A stretch of DNA of 64,000 nucleotides from Haliscomenobacter sp040403615 (GTDB lineage Bacteria > Bacteroidota > Bacteroidia > Chitinophagales > Saprospiraceae): positions 1 through 64,000 of the forward strand of contig NZ_JBBAKG010000028.1 in the NCBI RefSeq assembly GCF_040403615.1, written 5' to 3'. Position 1 is the first letter of the stretch, and every line of letters starts with the position of its first letter. A program made the translations under genes and the position numbers. Below, piece by piece: positions 8,615 to 18,213 of this stretch. Below the pieces are notes generated by a model, which saw nothing but the letters and a program-made list of their open reading frames with translations, did no database searches and was not told where the DNA came from.

Positions 8615-11600
8615 TTACAGTTTCAGCTTGGCGCCAATGGTCAAAGTCCGGGTAAGCGGATACCGACCTCGGTCTACTTCTTTGAGGCTGCCTTGAATGC
8701 CAAAATAGTTAGGATTCACCAAGCCAGGAACCAACCCCGTACCCAAATTAGAAAGGCGAATTTCGGGGTCATTTCCGGTAAAGGAGGTAAAAGTCAGCAA
8801 ATTTTGTACGCTAAAGTAAAGGTTCAGGCTTTTTCTAGATCCTGGTTTGGCAAAGGGTACATCATAGGCCAAACTCAGGTTTTCCAAACGCAAAAAAGAG
8901 GCATTTTGCACAAAGTAGTCTGAAAGAGGGTTGAATGGCGCGGTCAATCTGGAGAAATCTCCCGACAAAGCCACTTGTGAAATACTGTAGCCTGCATTGT
9001 TTTTTAAGGCTTGCGGATTGGCATAAAAGAGATTGAAAACGTTCAATAAATCATGTCCAAAAGCTCCTCGCCAAAAAACATTGAAGGAAAACCGGTTCCA
9101 GGCAATGGTATTGTCCCAGCCCAAAGTAAGGGTTGGTTGCGCATTGCCTGTAACGGTTCTATCGGTGGGTTCGTTGTAGATGCCATCCCCATTTACATCT
9201 TTGAATTTCCATTGTCCATCCTGTCCGATGCCCTCTGTTTGAGTCGTATAAAATTGCCCAATTGGCTTTTGATTTTGCAGCAATTCCAAATTCAAGCAGC
9301 AATAACCGGGGCTACCCGGTGAACCCACTGACAACTGGTCAGAAATGCTTTCGGGGCTGGATTTTGGGAAAGAAGCATCCAGAATGGTACGGTTGTGGGC
9401 GAAGCTGAGGTTGCTTTGCCAGTGTAGACTTTGGGTTTGAATGGCATTGATATTGAGCTGGACTTCTACCCCCTGGTTCCGCAGCGCCATTGCGTTTTCA
9501 AACTTTTGCTCTGAAAATCCGTCTCCATTTGAAGTTGGATACTGCCACAACAAATTGGAAGATCGGCTGCGGTAAAATTGAACTTGGCCCTGTAGGCGCT
9601 GTCCAAAAAGTGTAAAATCAAGGGCAAGATTGATTTCTTTGCGAATTTCGGATTGCAAATTCGGATTGGGAATATAGGGGTAATAAATGCCTGGTTTAAA
9701 CTGGCCGTCCACAAATACATTTGAGCCATTGGGCAGGATCAGCTGGTGGGTAGCATGATTTTTGGGCGGTATATTGCCAGTAACGCCATAGCCGAGTCTA
9801 AAACCCAAATGATCAATAGTGTTTCTGAATTCAATCAAAGTGCCTCCAAGCGTCACTCCGGGATACAATGCCCATTTATTGCTTTCGCCCAAGCGGGTAA
9901 AACCTTCTCGACGCAAGTTTCCTTGTACAAACCATTTCCCGTTAAAGGTGTATTGTGCTTGTCCAAAGATGGCAGGCATTTCATCGCTTTCGCGGTAGGT
10001 TTTTTCATCGACCAGCCAGCCGGGTTCATTTCCGGCATAATTGATCAGGGGGCGGTAAGAGGGCTTGAGGTAATCAAAACTTAGTCCTTGACGATCAACA
10101 CCTTTTCCATCCCAGCGCTGTAAAACGTAGCCAAGCTTGGTTTGCAAGGTATTTTTTTTCCAATACCAGTTGCCTTCCAATTGACCCTTGAGGTACCAAT
10201 GGCGGAGTCTGCGCTCTTCCCAGGCCGCATTGCTGCTGTAGCCTCCTGGTACTTTTTCAGCAAGCGCCCAACCGTAGCCGTCCTGGTTGTGTTGATAACC
10301 CGTTTGAACTTTGGCCACCACCCCTTTAAACAATTTCCAGTATCCGGTTAATCCTGTGGTTATGGTTTGGTAGGCATTCTCATAAGTATTTTGTTCCAGC
10401 AGGGCAACCGGGTTGTACAATCCAAACAAACGGGGTGCGTAATAACCAGTGTCAGACCTTATGGCTGCGGTTGGATTCATCAAAGCTGCGTTGCGAAAAA
10501 TGTCCGGGCTGACTTCCGAAGTGTTTCGCTTGGTTATCGAAAAAATGCCCGACAAGCCCCCTTTGCCTTTGGCTATATCTTGCTGAAAATTGAACAGAGC
10601 ATTGACTTGATCAAAATCAGACTTTTTGGCGGTTCCATTGACTTGCCGGAGGTTGACCGCAAGCCGATACGCAGAACTTAAACTTGAGCCGCTCAAGGCC
10701 AGGTTGTGCGCCTGGCTAAATCCCGTTCGGGTGATGGACTTGTACCAGTCGGTAGTGGCGCCTAAATCCTGATTTACGCCCTGGTATTTGCCATTGGGGC
10801 CAATTAAATTGCGATAGGTAGCTGCGCTGATGCCCAAATCGGGGTTGCTGGCGCGATCCATGGCGAAGTAAGTGGAATATTCCAGTCCTCTGCTGCGGGT
10901 TTTGCCCCGTTTGGTTTGGATCACAATCACGCCATTGGCACCCCGCATGCCATATTCGGCCAGAGACGCCACATCGCGAATGACTTCGATGCTGGCAATG
11001 TCTTGTGGATCTACTGAGTTCAAGGCCAGGCCTGGAAGGCCATCTACCACGACCAAAGGCTGAGTCAGGTTGAATTGTTCGTTGTAACCCGTAGCAGTCG
11101 GGAAATAAGCAAAGCGGTTGTAGATGGCAGAATGCAGGCCCCGGATTTGGACTTGGTAGGCATAATTGGGATCTCCTCCCGGTCGGGTGACCACTACGCC
11201 GGGTATTTTGCCCTGGATGAGTTGGTAGGGGTCGAAGCGGTTGCCGGGGTTGAAGTATTTGGAATCAAATTGATTTATTTTTTTTTGGTCTGAACCAGGA
11301 TTAGTCAATGGAGTCCACATGACACATGCAACTCCTCTCACATAGAAATTAATCGTCTGATCGATACCATTCCAGGCAAAAATTGAATCTGAAGGCCAAA
11401 ACATATAGTCGGATACAGGAATATGGACTAAAATACTATCACCTGCTTTGGCTTTAATCTGAAACCTTCCAGAATCGTCTGATACTGCCTCAATTTTTTT
11501 TGTTTTATTTTGAATGATTATGCTCCATAAATAATCCCCTGACTTTTCCTTGATGATTACCTGTCCTTGCCATTCTTGCGCAAATAAATGGCCAGAAACA

Positions 11601-11647
11601 AGAAGCAAAAGAGATACAAAAACGGTGCAGAGTATTTGACTTTTCAT
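8615..11647 (-). CDS. Divergent SusC/RagA-type TonB-linked outer-membrane protein
   Basis: 1010 residues, with a signal peptide (MKSQILCTVFVSLLLLVSGHLFAQ). The N-terminal regulatory-like domain (about 30-105) is atypical: it lacks the usual GxVxDxxGxPLxGA motif of SusC proteins and has a Trp/Ser-rich segment instead. The plug region is canonical, with LIQGKIPGVVVTRPGGDPN, then QPLVVVDGLPG, DPQDIASIEVIRDVASLAEYG and GANGVIVIQTKRG. The C-terminal region matches SusC barrels (WDNTIAWNRFSFNVFWRGAFG, LSNLGTGLVPG, TLTIGAKLKL). SusC proteins import oligosaccharides or peptides with a SusD lipoprotein lid and TonB energy. No SusD gene is visible next to it; the assembly gap immediately downstream is where one would be expected. 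Confidence 0.9.
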   Translation of the reverse strand: MKSQILCTVFVSLLLLVSGHLFAQEWQGQVIIKEKSGDYLWSIIIQNKTKKIEAVSDDSGRFQIKAKAGDSILVHIPVSDYMFWPSDSIFAWNGIDQTINFYVRGVACVMWTPLTNPGSDQKKINQFDSKYFNPGNRFDPYQLIQGKIPGVVVTRPGGDPNYAYQVQIRGLHSAIYNRFAYFPTATGYNEQFNLTQPLVVVDGLPGLALNSVDPQDIASIEVIRDVASLAEYGMRGANGVIVIQTKRGKTRSRGLEYSTYFAMDRASNPDLGISAATYRNLIGPNGKYQGVNQDLGATTDWYKSITRTGFSQAHNLALSGSSLSSAYRLAVNLRQVNGTAKKSDFDQVNALFNFQQDIAKGKGGLSGIFSITKRNTSEVSPDIFRNAALMNPTAAIRSDTGYYAPRLFGLYNPVALLEQNTYENAYQTITTGLTGYWKLFKGVVAKVQTGYQHNQDGYGWALAEKVPGGYSSNAAWEERRLRHWYLKGQLEGNWYWKKNTLQTKLGYVLQRWDGKGVDRQGLSFDYLKPSYRPLINYAGNEPGWLVDEKTYRESDEMPAIFGQAQYTFNGKWFVQGNLRREGFTRLGESNKWALYPGVTLGGTLIEFRNTIDHLGFRLGYGVTGNIPPKNHATHQLILPNGSNVFVDGQFKPGIYYPYIPNPNLQSEIRKEINLALDFTLFGQRLQGQVQFYRSRSSNLLWQYPTSNGDGFSEQKFENAMALRNQGVEVQLNINAIQTQSLHWQSNLSFAHNRTILDASFPKSSPESISDQLSVGSPGSPGYCCLNLELLQNQKPIGQFYTTQTEGIGQDGQWKFKDVNGDGIYNEPTDRTVTGNAQPTLTLGWDNTIAWNRFSFNVFWRGAFGHDLLNVFNLFYANPQALKNNAGYSISQVALSGDFSRLTAPFNPLSDYFVQNASFLRLENLSLAYDVPFAKPGSRKSLNLYFSVQNLLTFTSFTGNDPEIRLSNLGTGLVPGLVNPNYFGIQGSLKEVDRGRYPLTRTLTIGAKLKL

Positions 11648-11824
11648 AACTGTGAGTGTTCTGGTGGATAAGCGTTGTTCAAGTTACTATGATCTTGGCT
11701 AAAGTACTAACTTAGCGTTGATTGGCTTGGATTTTATTCTAAAAAACAACAATTTACACAGTACAATATTCGCATTGATAATTCGACCTCCTTCGTATGA
11801 ACTCCAGGTTTTCAGATGAAATCA

Positions 11825-12142
11825 TCAAGCAGCTTTTTGGTTTAGCATGTTTATTAATTGTAACCTTAATGTTTCATTGCTATTCTTCAATGCATTATTC
11901 TCTTCAGTCAACGTTTTTATTTGCAAGAGCCCTCCTGTAATTTGTTCTAGCAAAAGATCAATCTGATCTTGAATTTGACCTATTGAAGGTTCTTTGATGT
12001 CAGAATGGTTTGTAATTTGAGATGCCTCTTGCTGATCTTGTTCTTCGTACCATTTTTCCAAATGATAAAACTCTTCAGCAGATAGGTTTTTACCCATTAC
12101 ATACTTTAAATGCAAGTCTTGATAATCCAGCATGAGTTTCAA
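11825..12142 (-). CDS. Small coiled-coil protein of unknown function
   Basis: 105 residues from the ATG at 12142; a second ATG three codons in (12133) is an equally possible start. The N-terminal part (YQDLHLKYVMGKNLSAEEFYHLEKWYEEQD) resembles a short helical segment. The C-terminal half has heptad-like hydrophobic spacing (IDLLLEQITGG, LLQIKTLTEENNALKNS, LRLQLINML), which predicts a parallel coiled coil. There is no signal peptide or membrane segment, so it is probably cytoplasmic. It lies 74 bases after the T9SS type B gene stop and 177 bases before the divergent SusC start, on the same strand. I recognise no family. It could be an assembly or oligomerisation adaptor, but nothing in the sequence proves that. 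Confidence 0.65.
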   Translation of the reverse strand: MKLMLDYQDLHLKYVMGKNLSAEEFYHLEKWYEEQDQQEASQITNHSDIKEPSIGQIQDQIDLLLEQITGGLLQIKTLTEENNALKNSNETLRLQLINMLNQKAA

Positions 12143-12216
12143 CGTTTATTTTTCGAAGTCAAATTAAGTAAAAGAGTATTGTTATGCAAGGCCAAGAGGT
12201 TATTTATATTGACAAT

Positions 12217-14193
12217 TCACCTCACCAACGCCACTTCCCCGTTCCATTTTTTCCGCTCCCCATCTGGAAATTCAATCCACAATTCGTAGTAAAAAACACC
12301 AGCTGGCAAAGGCTGCTGGCGGGAAGTACCATCCCAACCGGATGCAGGATCGTTGATGGCAATTTCTTTTTTATCAAAAACCAGGTTGCCCCAGCGGTCT
12401 TTGATGCGTAAGGAGAGGATCTTGCCCCCATCTCGCCCTTGAATGTAGAATACGTCGTTGTACTGATCGCCATTGGGGCTAAAAGCGTTGGAAATGTATA
12501 CTTTGCGGGTGGGGATGACTTCTATTTGAACACTGTCGGAGGCGGTGCATCCTTCAGCTGTGCGCAAGTTCAAGTGCACAGATCCTGAACTCAAAGCACT
12601 CAATTCAGGGTTCTCACAATTGCTACAGTTCAAATTCAACCCGCCCTTACTCGACCATTGTACCACAAAAGGGCCTTTTCCTATCGCAGAAAAACTAAGG
12701 TTTTTGCGTTCTCCCGACTCCATCTGCTCGGGGGCAATTGCTTTGGTGCTCAAGCTCAAGGGGCGATCTTTGATTTCAATGGAATCGACATAGTCCAAAC
12801 AGGGGGTTTTGGCCAACAGCGTGTATTTCCCGTTGCGGGTAGTTACGAGGGTTTTGTTTTTGCTGCCGTCACTCCAAAGATAGCTTTGAGCTTCAATCGG
12901 TGCCTCCACAAAAGCCGTATCGCCATTGCAAGAATAGCGGATCTTGCTGCTCAGTTTGAGATCCTTGGGTTCGATGACGGTAAAAAAGGCAGAATCGTTG
13001 GGTGCGATGGTCAAAGAATTATCAGAAAGCAAAGGATCGCCATACATTTTGGGGAGGTATTCCAATACGGCTTGTGCAGCATAACGCCCTGGTGGCAAGT
13101 TGTCTACCCAAGCTTTGAGGCGAATGGTGTTCGATTCCAGGATCAAATTCATGTTGATCAAGCGGAAAACATTGGTGCCAACGCCACCAATTACCGTACT
13201 GAGGTTGGACGTGTTTTTTTCGATGGCCGTGATGACCAATCCAGCGGGGAAAGAATCCCGGAAGGCCAGATCAGACCAGTTTGCTCCGGTTGCATTGAAC
13301 AGGGTATATTCGATGGTCACCTCTGAACAAGGCAATACCTGGGCTGGGGTAATCTTCATGTCGAACTGCAAACTGTAGGGGCAAGAACAGCCATCGCTCT
13401 CCCTGCCTGCGTTGCCTCTGCCCAATTGCACCATTTTGCCATTTTGGCGGTTTACTGCAAAATGGGTAGTAGAACCATCCTCACTGGTAGGATTTCCATA
13501 ACCATACAAATTGCCAGCAGGGTTGAAATAGAGCGCGGAAAGGAACTCCGAACTGATGGGATAATTGAAGGAAGAGACTTGTCCCGCCCCCAAATTGGCC
13601 AGTCTTTTACCCTTGCCATCAAAACTATAGGTTACCCCAAGTGAGGGATGGGTGGCCAAATCATTGAGTCGAACCGGAAGATCAACGATCAGGGCCTGGC
13701 TTGATGCAAAATAAGGGGCACGCTGCAATCCAATGTTGTACACAGTTTTGTCGAATTGAGTATCGGGGTCTCTACCGATGACCATCAAGGTGCGCCCAGT
13801 AGGAGTAACTTGACCAGCATAGTACTGCAGTTTTTTATCCAGGTTGGCAGGAATGCCCAGGTTTTCAATTTTTCCAGTTCCATCAATGCGGAGCAATTCG
13901 TAAGAGTCAAAATCCAGGGCATACAACAGTTGGTCGGTCACATTGTAACCCAAGCAAGATATTCTGCGCTTGGGCTCGCTGAGAGGGATTGCAGTTGAAT
14001 TTACACCATTACCGTTGAGGTTTATTTTTTCGAGGATGCTGCCTCCGGTAGTGAAGGTAATGAGGTAGAATGAACCGTCACAAGGCAAAGTAACTTGTGC
14101 TTGGATGGTTTCTAAACACAACCATACCAACATGCAAATCAAGCATCGTCTAAACCAAGGCAAGTTTTGAAAACGATTGGCTATTGCAGACAT
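12217..14193 (-). CDS. Secreted multi-domain protein with T9SS type B (gliding-motility-associated) C-terminal domain
   Basis: 658 residues. A signal-like N-terminus (hydrophobic FRRCLICMLVWLCLETIQAQ, about 14-33) precedes a beta-propeller-like part at about 35-270 that names repeat-like segments (YNVTDQLLYALDFDS, SLGVTYSFDGKGK, SALYFNPAGNLYGYG). A DUF11-like domain follows at about 280-400 (LPCSEVTIEYTLFN, LPPGRYAAQAVLEYL), then PKD/Ig-like segments (YLWSDGSKNKTLVTTRNGKY). The final 90 residues are the type B sorting domain: YISNAFSPNGDQYNDVFYI, LRIKDRWGNLVFD, GWDGTSRQQPLPAGVFYYEL. Such proteins are exported through T9SS, and many are adhesins or surface-layer components. The gene ends 74 bases before the small coiled-coil gene and starts 54 bases after the second FG-GAP gene. 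Confidence 0.88.
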   Translation of the reverse strand: MSAIANRFQNLPWFRRCLICMLVWLCLETIQAQVTLPCDGSFYLITFTTGGSILEKINLNGNGVNSTAIPLSEPKRRISCLGYNVTDQLLYALDFDSYELLRIDGTGKIENLGIPANLDKKLQYYAGQVTPTGRTLMVIGRDPDTQFDKTVYNIGLQRAPYFASSQALIVDLPVRLNDLATHPSLGVTYSFDGKGKRLANLGAGQVSSFNYPISSEFLSALYFNPAGNLYGYGNPTSEDGSTTHFAVNRQNGKMVQLGRGNAGRESDGCSCPYSLQFDMKITPAQVLPCSEVTIEYTLFNATGANWSDLAFRDSFPAGLVITAIEKNTSNLSTVIGGVGTNVFRLINMNLILESNTIRLKAWVDNLPPGRYAAQAVLEYLPKMYGDPLLSDNSLTIAPNDSAFFTVIEPKDLKLSSKIRYSCNGDTAFVEAPIEAQSYLWSDGSKNKTLVTTRNGKYTLLAKTPCLDYVDSIEIKDRPLSLSTKAIAPEQMESGERKNLSFSAIGKGPFVVQWSSKGGLNLNCSNCENPELSALSSGSVHLNLRTAEGCTASDSVQIEVIPTRKVYISNAFSPNGDQYNDVFYIQGRDGGKILSLRIKDRWGNLVFDKKEIAINDPASGWDGTSRQQPLPAGVFYYELWIEFPDGERKKWNGEVALVR

Positions 14194-14214
14194 GGTTCTT
14201 TGGTTTAGGGCTTT

Positions 14215-14246
14215 GGGTAGAGACGCGATGAATCGCGTCTCTACCC
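14215..14246. repeat. Perfect 15-base-arm palindrome (GTAGAGACGCGAT type)
   Basis: The arms GGGTAGAGACGCGAT (14215-14229) and ATCGCGTCTCTACCC (14232-14246) are exact reverse complements around a 2-base GA loop. It lies directly after the stop of one lipoprotein gene and before the start of the next. The core resembles short interspersed palindromes known from cyanobacteria and Bacteroidota, and it could also act as a transcription terminator. Confidence 0.8.
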
Positions 14247-14247
14247 C

Positions 14248-17200
14248 TTACCATTCAAACAGTTGCAGTGCGTCATTGTTCCGCGCTACGAGCAGCACTT
14301 CTTTGCCTTTGACTTTGATGACCTGAAAATCGCGAATTTCTCCTTCCAGTTTCAAGCCTGATTGGCGGGTAAGTACACTTTTGAAATTGTTCTTTCCGTC
14401 ACCTTTCAGGAAAAGGCCGTAACTGGAATCGAATCTACCAATTTCTGGCTTAACACCATATAAATTTCCGCCCAAAATGATGTCCTGGTGACCATCCTGG
14501 TCAAAATCCCGGATCAAAATTCCATAATTGGGAGAAAGTTGCGCTTCAACCGGAAGGGGTTTCAGACTGAATTTGCCTTTGCCTTCATTGATAAGGACAC
14601 TCGTCCGCATTTCGGTGGCCTCGTATTTGAGGGTCATTTGCATTTGTACAGAGGTAAAAATATCTTCCACGCGCTGCGCTGCGTAGTCTTTGTATTTGAG
14701 GTATTTCTTTTTGAGCTGAGGCAATTGGCCCACCAAATCATGCCGCAAGATCAAGGGGTAAGTCCCTTCTCCATTGTACACGCTGGTTATTTGCTCTACT
14801 GTTCCGTTTTGGTCAAAATCATTTACTTGCATCACCATGGGATGTTCCTTACTTCCGCGAAAACGGGAATTCAGGCCATGGTTGCCAATCACATAATCAA
14901 CATCGCCGTCGCCATCGAAATCTCCCGCTTCGATGCAGTTCCACCAACCCGTAGCATTGCTCATGCCTGCTTGTTCGGTGATGTCTTCAAAAACACCCCG
15001 ATTGTTGCGAAACATTTTGATGGGCATCCACTCCCCTACTACGATCAAATCAGAATCTTTGTCCCCGTCAAAATCAGTCCAAATTGCATCCTTGATCATG
15101 CCAAGTTTCAGCAATTTAGGCGCTACCTGCTGGGTTATATCGCGAAAATTGCCTTTGCCATCGTTGTTGAGGATATAGCCATTCACCGGAATTCCATAAA
15201 TCAATGGGACGGAACGCACGCCAACAAAAAGATCCAGGTCTCCATCCTGATCATAATCTGCGGCATCTACGCAGGAGGTAGGCTCAAAATTGAAAGTGGG
15301 CAAGATTTGAGGGGATTTGCTGAAATTGCCCTTGCCATCATTGAAATAAAGCCGGTTGATCAACGCAGTGGAGTTGGCCGAAAATTCGTTGCCCCCACTA
15401 CAAACGTACAAATCTTGGTCTCCATCCCGGTCGGCATCAAAAAACAGCGCTTCCTCATCTTCGCAGATGGCGTCTGCTTGCCAAATGGCTTCGTTGGTGG
15501 ATCGGAAAGAACCATCTTGATTTTGGACAAACAATTTTCCTGGCGAATCTTTGGCGCCTCCCACATAAAAATCCTCACGTCCGTCACTGTTGACATCACC
15601 CTTGGCAATTTTAGGGCCTTCGGTAGACATCATCAAGTACAGCAACCGATCTCGATCAAAATCGATGAATTCGTTTTCTTGATGGCGGTAGTTGACGCCG
15701 TTGAGTACGGTCAATTCCTTAAAGAGTTTAGGTGCCGGTGGAGCGGGGGCAGGCGTTACCAGTTTGCCTTCGATCTGCTTTAGTTTCAAAGTTTGATCAG
15801 CAGCAACCTTGGTCAAAAGGGTGCGTTTCCCATTTGGCCAATCAACCATCACGGTATCCACAACCTTGCTTTTGCCCAAGCCAAAATTTGGCCTGGCATC
15901 CATTGTCGATTCAAATCCCCGCATCGGCATTTGCTCCAGGTATTGCAATTGGCCTTGGTACTTCAAGGTAATGCGAGTGCCGATGGCAAAGGTATTTTTA
16001 GCTTCACCCTGTAGTTCAAACTTCAAATAGTGGTGATTTTTTAGCTGTTTTTCCGTGTTGTTGCGGTAGATAAAGGCGGGCATGTTGACGTTGTTGGTCA
16101 CCAGATCTAGGTCACCGTCATTGTCCAGATCGCCATATGCAGAACCATTGGAGTGACTGGGTTTGCCAAGGCCCCATTGCTTGGCCTGATTCGTAAATTT
16201 CAGATTGCCTTCATTGTGAAAAGCGTAATTGGGAATGGGTTCCACCGGGATAGAATCCACCAGGGTCTTAAAATTCACCCCTTGCCGCGTGATGATCGAA
16301 CGTTTGGTTTGCTCGTCGGCAATGAAGGACACGTAATCCTGATCCGTCAAATCCTGGTAAATACCATTGGCTACAAAAATGTCTTTCCTGCCGTCGTTGT
16401 CCAGGTCTACAAACAAGGCACCCCAGCTCCAATCGGTAGCTTCTACTCCAGCCAAACGCCCAACATCGCTAAAAGTACCATCCCCATTGTTGATTTGCAA
16501 CATGTTGCGGGTAAATTGATGCCAATAGCCATTCTCTACATTCAGCTTGTAGCGGTCCCAGTTGTCAAAAGTCGTTTTGGTTTTCAACCGTTGATCCGTA
16601 CCAGGCAGCATGTCGGTGACAAAGAGATCTGGCAAGGCATCGTTGTTGATGTCTGCCATATCTGCTCCCATGGAAGCGGCACTGATCGAACGCATGGATT
16701 GCTCCAAAACCTCGGAAAATCCGCCTTTTTGGTTGTTGATGTACAAGTAATCCCGTTCAAAAAAGTCGTTGGAAACATAAATATCTTGCCAGCCATCTTG
16801 GTTCATATCCCCTACCGTCACACCCAGGCCAAATCCGATGATGCTGCCGTAAATTCCGGCCAGCTCGCTGATGTCGACAAACTTTTCGCCATCATTGCGG
16901 TAAAATCTGTGTCCACCCAGGGGGTCGCGGGTATTCCGCACCTGCTTGCGCAAATTAAAAGAACCGATGGCTTGAAAGGAGTTGTTGAGCACATACAGAT
17001 CGAGGTCTCCATCTTTGTCGTAATCAAAAAATGCGGCATGGGTTGAATACCCTTTATCGTCTACGCCATAGGCTTTGGCCATTTCTTTGAATGTACCGTC
17101 TTTTTGATTGATAAACAATTCATTGGCACGGTCATCGCCTTTGATTTGGCCCGAGTTGCACACGTAAATGTCCAACCAACCATCGCCATTTACATCGGCC

Positions 17201-17571
17201 ATACTTACCCCGGTAGACCAGGCGCGTCTGCCGCTCACGCCTGCTTTTTGGGTTACATCTTCAAACTGAAAATTCCCTTTGTTGAGGTACAGGCGATCTG
17301 TATCCATGTTGGCCGAAAAATAAATATCGATCAGGCCGTCGTTGTTGACATCACCCAAGGCGACACCACCCCCGTTGTAAAAATTGCGGTAGGTATAAAT
17401 ATTGAATTCATTGTCAAACCTCAGGGTATTGACAAAGTCGATTCCAGTTACTGAAGTGGGCATTTCCGAAAACAGGGTATCGGTTTTGATTTCCGAGGCC
17501 TGTTCTTGTTCTTTTTTACACCCAATCAATCCCAGCACCAGAAGAAAGCAGACAAAATAAAATCGGTTCAT
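14248..17571 (-). CDS. FG-GAP/VCBS-repeat lipoprotein with ASPIC/UnbV domain
   Basis: 1107 residues from the ATG at 17571, chosen because it starts a lipoprotein signal peptide (MNRFYFVCFLLVLGLIGCKK, lipid Cys at 18); an upstream ATG at 17628 would overlap the previous gene. Many FG-GAP calcium-loop motifs follow (DVNNDGLIDIYFS, DVNGDGWLDIYVC, DYDKDGDLDLYVL, DMNQDGWQDIYVS, DLDNDGRKDIFVA, DLDNDGDLDLVTN, DVNSDGREDFYVG). An ASPIC/UnbV domain lies at about 540-610 (AIGTRITLKYQG, MPMRGFESTMDARPNFGLG, VMVDWPNGKR). It is predicted to be an outer-membrane-anchored, surface-facing beta-propeller. The start codon is one base past the stop of the small lipoprotein gene, so the two are translationally coupled. 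It is a close paralogue of the 18214-21540 gene. Confidence 0.93.
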   Translation of the reverse strand: MNRFYFVCFLLVLGLIGCKKEQEQASEIKTDTLFSEMPTSVTGIDFVNTLRFDNEFNIYTYRNFYNGGGVALGDVNNDGLIDIYFSANMDTDRLYLNKGNFQFEDVTQKAGVSGRRAWSTGVSMADVNGDGWLDIYVCNSGQIKGDDRANELFINQKDGTFKEMAKAYGVDDKGYSTHAAFFDYDKDGDLDLYVLNNSFQAIGSFNLRKQVRNTRDPLGGHRFYRNDGEKFVDISELAGIYGSIIGFGLGVTVGDMNQDGWQDIYVSNDFFERDYLYINNQKGGFSEVLEQSMRSISAASMGADMADINNDALPDLFVTDMLPGTDQRLKTKTTFDNWDRYKLNVENGYWHQFTRNMLQINNGDGTFSDVGRLAGVEATDWSWGALFVDLDNDGRKDIFVANGIYQDLTDQDYVSFIADEQTKRSIITRQGVNFKTLVDSIPVEPIPNYAFHNEGNLKFTNQAKQWGLGKPSHSNGSAYGDLDNDGDLDLVTNNVNMPAFIYRNNTEKQLKNHHYLKFELQGEAKNTFAIGTRITLKYQGQLQYLEQMPMRGFESTMDARPNFGLGKSKVVDTVMVDWPNGKRTLLTKVAADQTLKLKQIEGKLVTPAPAPPAPKLFKELTVLNGVNYRHQENEFIDFDRDRLLYLMMSTEGPKIAKGDVNSDGREDFYVGGAKDSPGKLFVQNQDGSFRSTNEAIWQADAICEDEEALFFDADRDGDQDLYVCSGGNEFSANSTALINRLYFNDGKGNFSKSPQILPTFNFEPTSCVDAADYDQDGDLDLFVGVRSVPLIYGIPVNGYILNNDGKGNFRDITQQVAPKLLKLGMIKDAIWTDFDGDKDSDLIVVGEWMPIKMFRNNRGVFEDITEQAGMSNATGWWNCIEAGDFDGDGDVDYVIGNHGLNSRFRGSKEHPMVMQVNDFDQNGTVEQITSVYNGEGTYPLILRHDLVGQLPQLKKKYLKYKDYAAQRVEDIFTSVQMQMTLKYEATEMRTSVLINEGKGKFSLKPLPVEAQLSPNYGILIRDFDQDGHQDIILGGNLYGVKPEIGRFDSSYGLFLKGDGKNNFKSVLTRQSGLKLEGEIRDFQVIKVKGKEVLLVARNNDALQLFEW

Positions 17572-17572
17572 A

Positions 17573-18190
17573 TCAACGTGTAGTTTTCGAGGTCGTTTTG
17601 GGCATTGCTGCCGGGTTTTCGATTTCATTGGGGTTCATAGGGTTCAACAAATCAGTAAAATTCGCCTTTACCTGCTGATCATTTTTGATGCCGACGACAA
17701 TTTGTCTGTTCCCGTCAACTTTCACATAAATTGTCCCTTTCTCTTTGTCTTCCACTTTGATGAATCCTTTCCCGTACCATTTTTCAAGGACACCAAGTAC
17801 TCGAGGGAGTAATTTTTCAGACCAATATTCCTTATTCCATGGTGCCCAGGTTTCATAATAGAACTCAACTGGAATTTCCCGAATTTTTCCATCCTTGAAA
17901 TTGGGATAAAACGTCATTGCAATGCGGGGTTCAGTATTCTTGAGGTAACATTTGACTTTACGCCCGCCTCCGTCATTGGTCAGAATGCGCTGGCGGTTTA
18001 ATTTCAAACAATGGGCAAAAAAATCCTGATTGGGCATCCCCATGTAAAACCCAAAAAACAAGCTATCGTGTCGAATGCCACTGGCCAGTTCTCGGTTGCG
18101 CATTTTTTCATAATCGGATTGGCAACCGCTCATGACAAACAGAGACACCAGCAAAATCAAACTCCAAAGTATCAAGCCTTGCTGTTTCAT
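17573..18190 (-). CDS. Small lipoprotein of unknown function between two FG-GAP lipoprotein genes
   Basis: 205 residues with a lipoprotein signal (MKQQGLILWSLILLVSLFVMSGC, Cys at 23). The mature part has alternating charged and aromatic residues (YLKNTEPRIAMTFYPNF, EIPVEFYYETWAPWN, LGVLEKWYGKGFIKVED, GTIYVKVDGNRQIVVGI) consistent with a compact alpha/beta domain. It ends in a Pro/Thr/Lys-rich tail. I recognise no family. The gene starts 23 bases after the upstream FG-GAP stop and ends one base before the downstream FG-GAP start, so it is clearly part of that operon. A role as an accessory or chaperone-like lipoprotein for the paralogous large lipoproteins is inference. Confidence 0.8.
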   Translation of the reverse strand: MKQQGLILWSLILLVSLFVMSGCQSDYEKMRNRELASGIRHDSLFFGFYMGMPNQDFFAHCLKLNRQRILTNDGGGRKVKCYLKNTEPRIAMTFYPNFKDGKIREIPVEFYYETWAPWNKEYWSEKLLPRVLGVLEKWYGKGFIKVEDKEKGTIYVKVDGNRQIVVGIKNDQQVKANFTDLLNPMNPNEIENPAAMPKTTSKTTR

Positions 18191-18213
18191 GATTAAAATT
18201 GGTTTAAATGAAA

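Noticed and set aside
14488..15783. Long plus-strand reading frame (431 residues) opposite the FG-GAP lipoprotein
   Set aside because: It mirrors the repetitive GC pattern of the calcium-loop repeats on the minus strand, has no start context or family similarity, and overlaps a clearly coding gene on the other strand.
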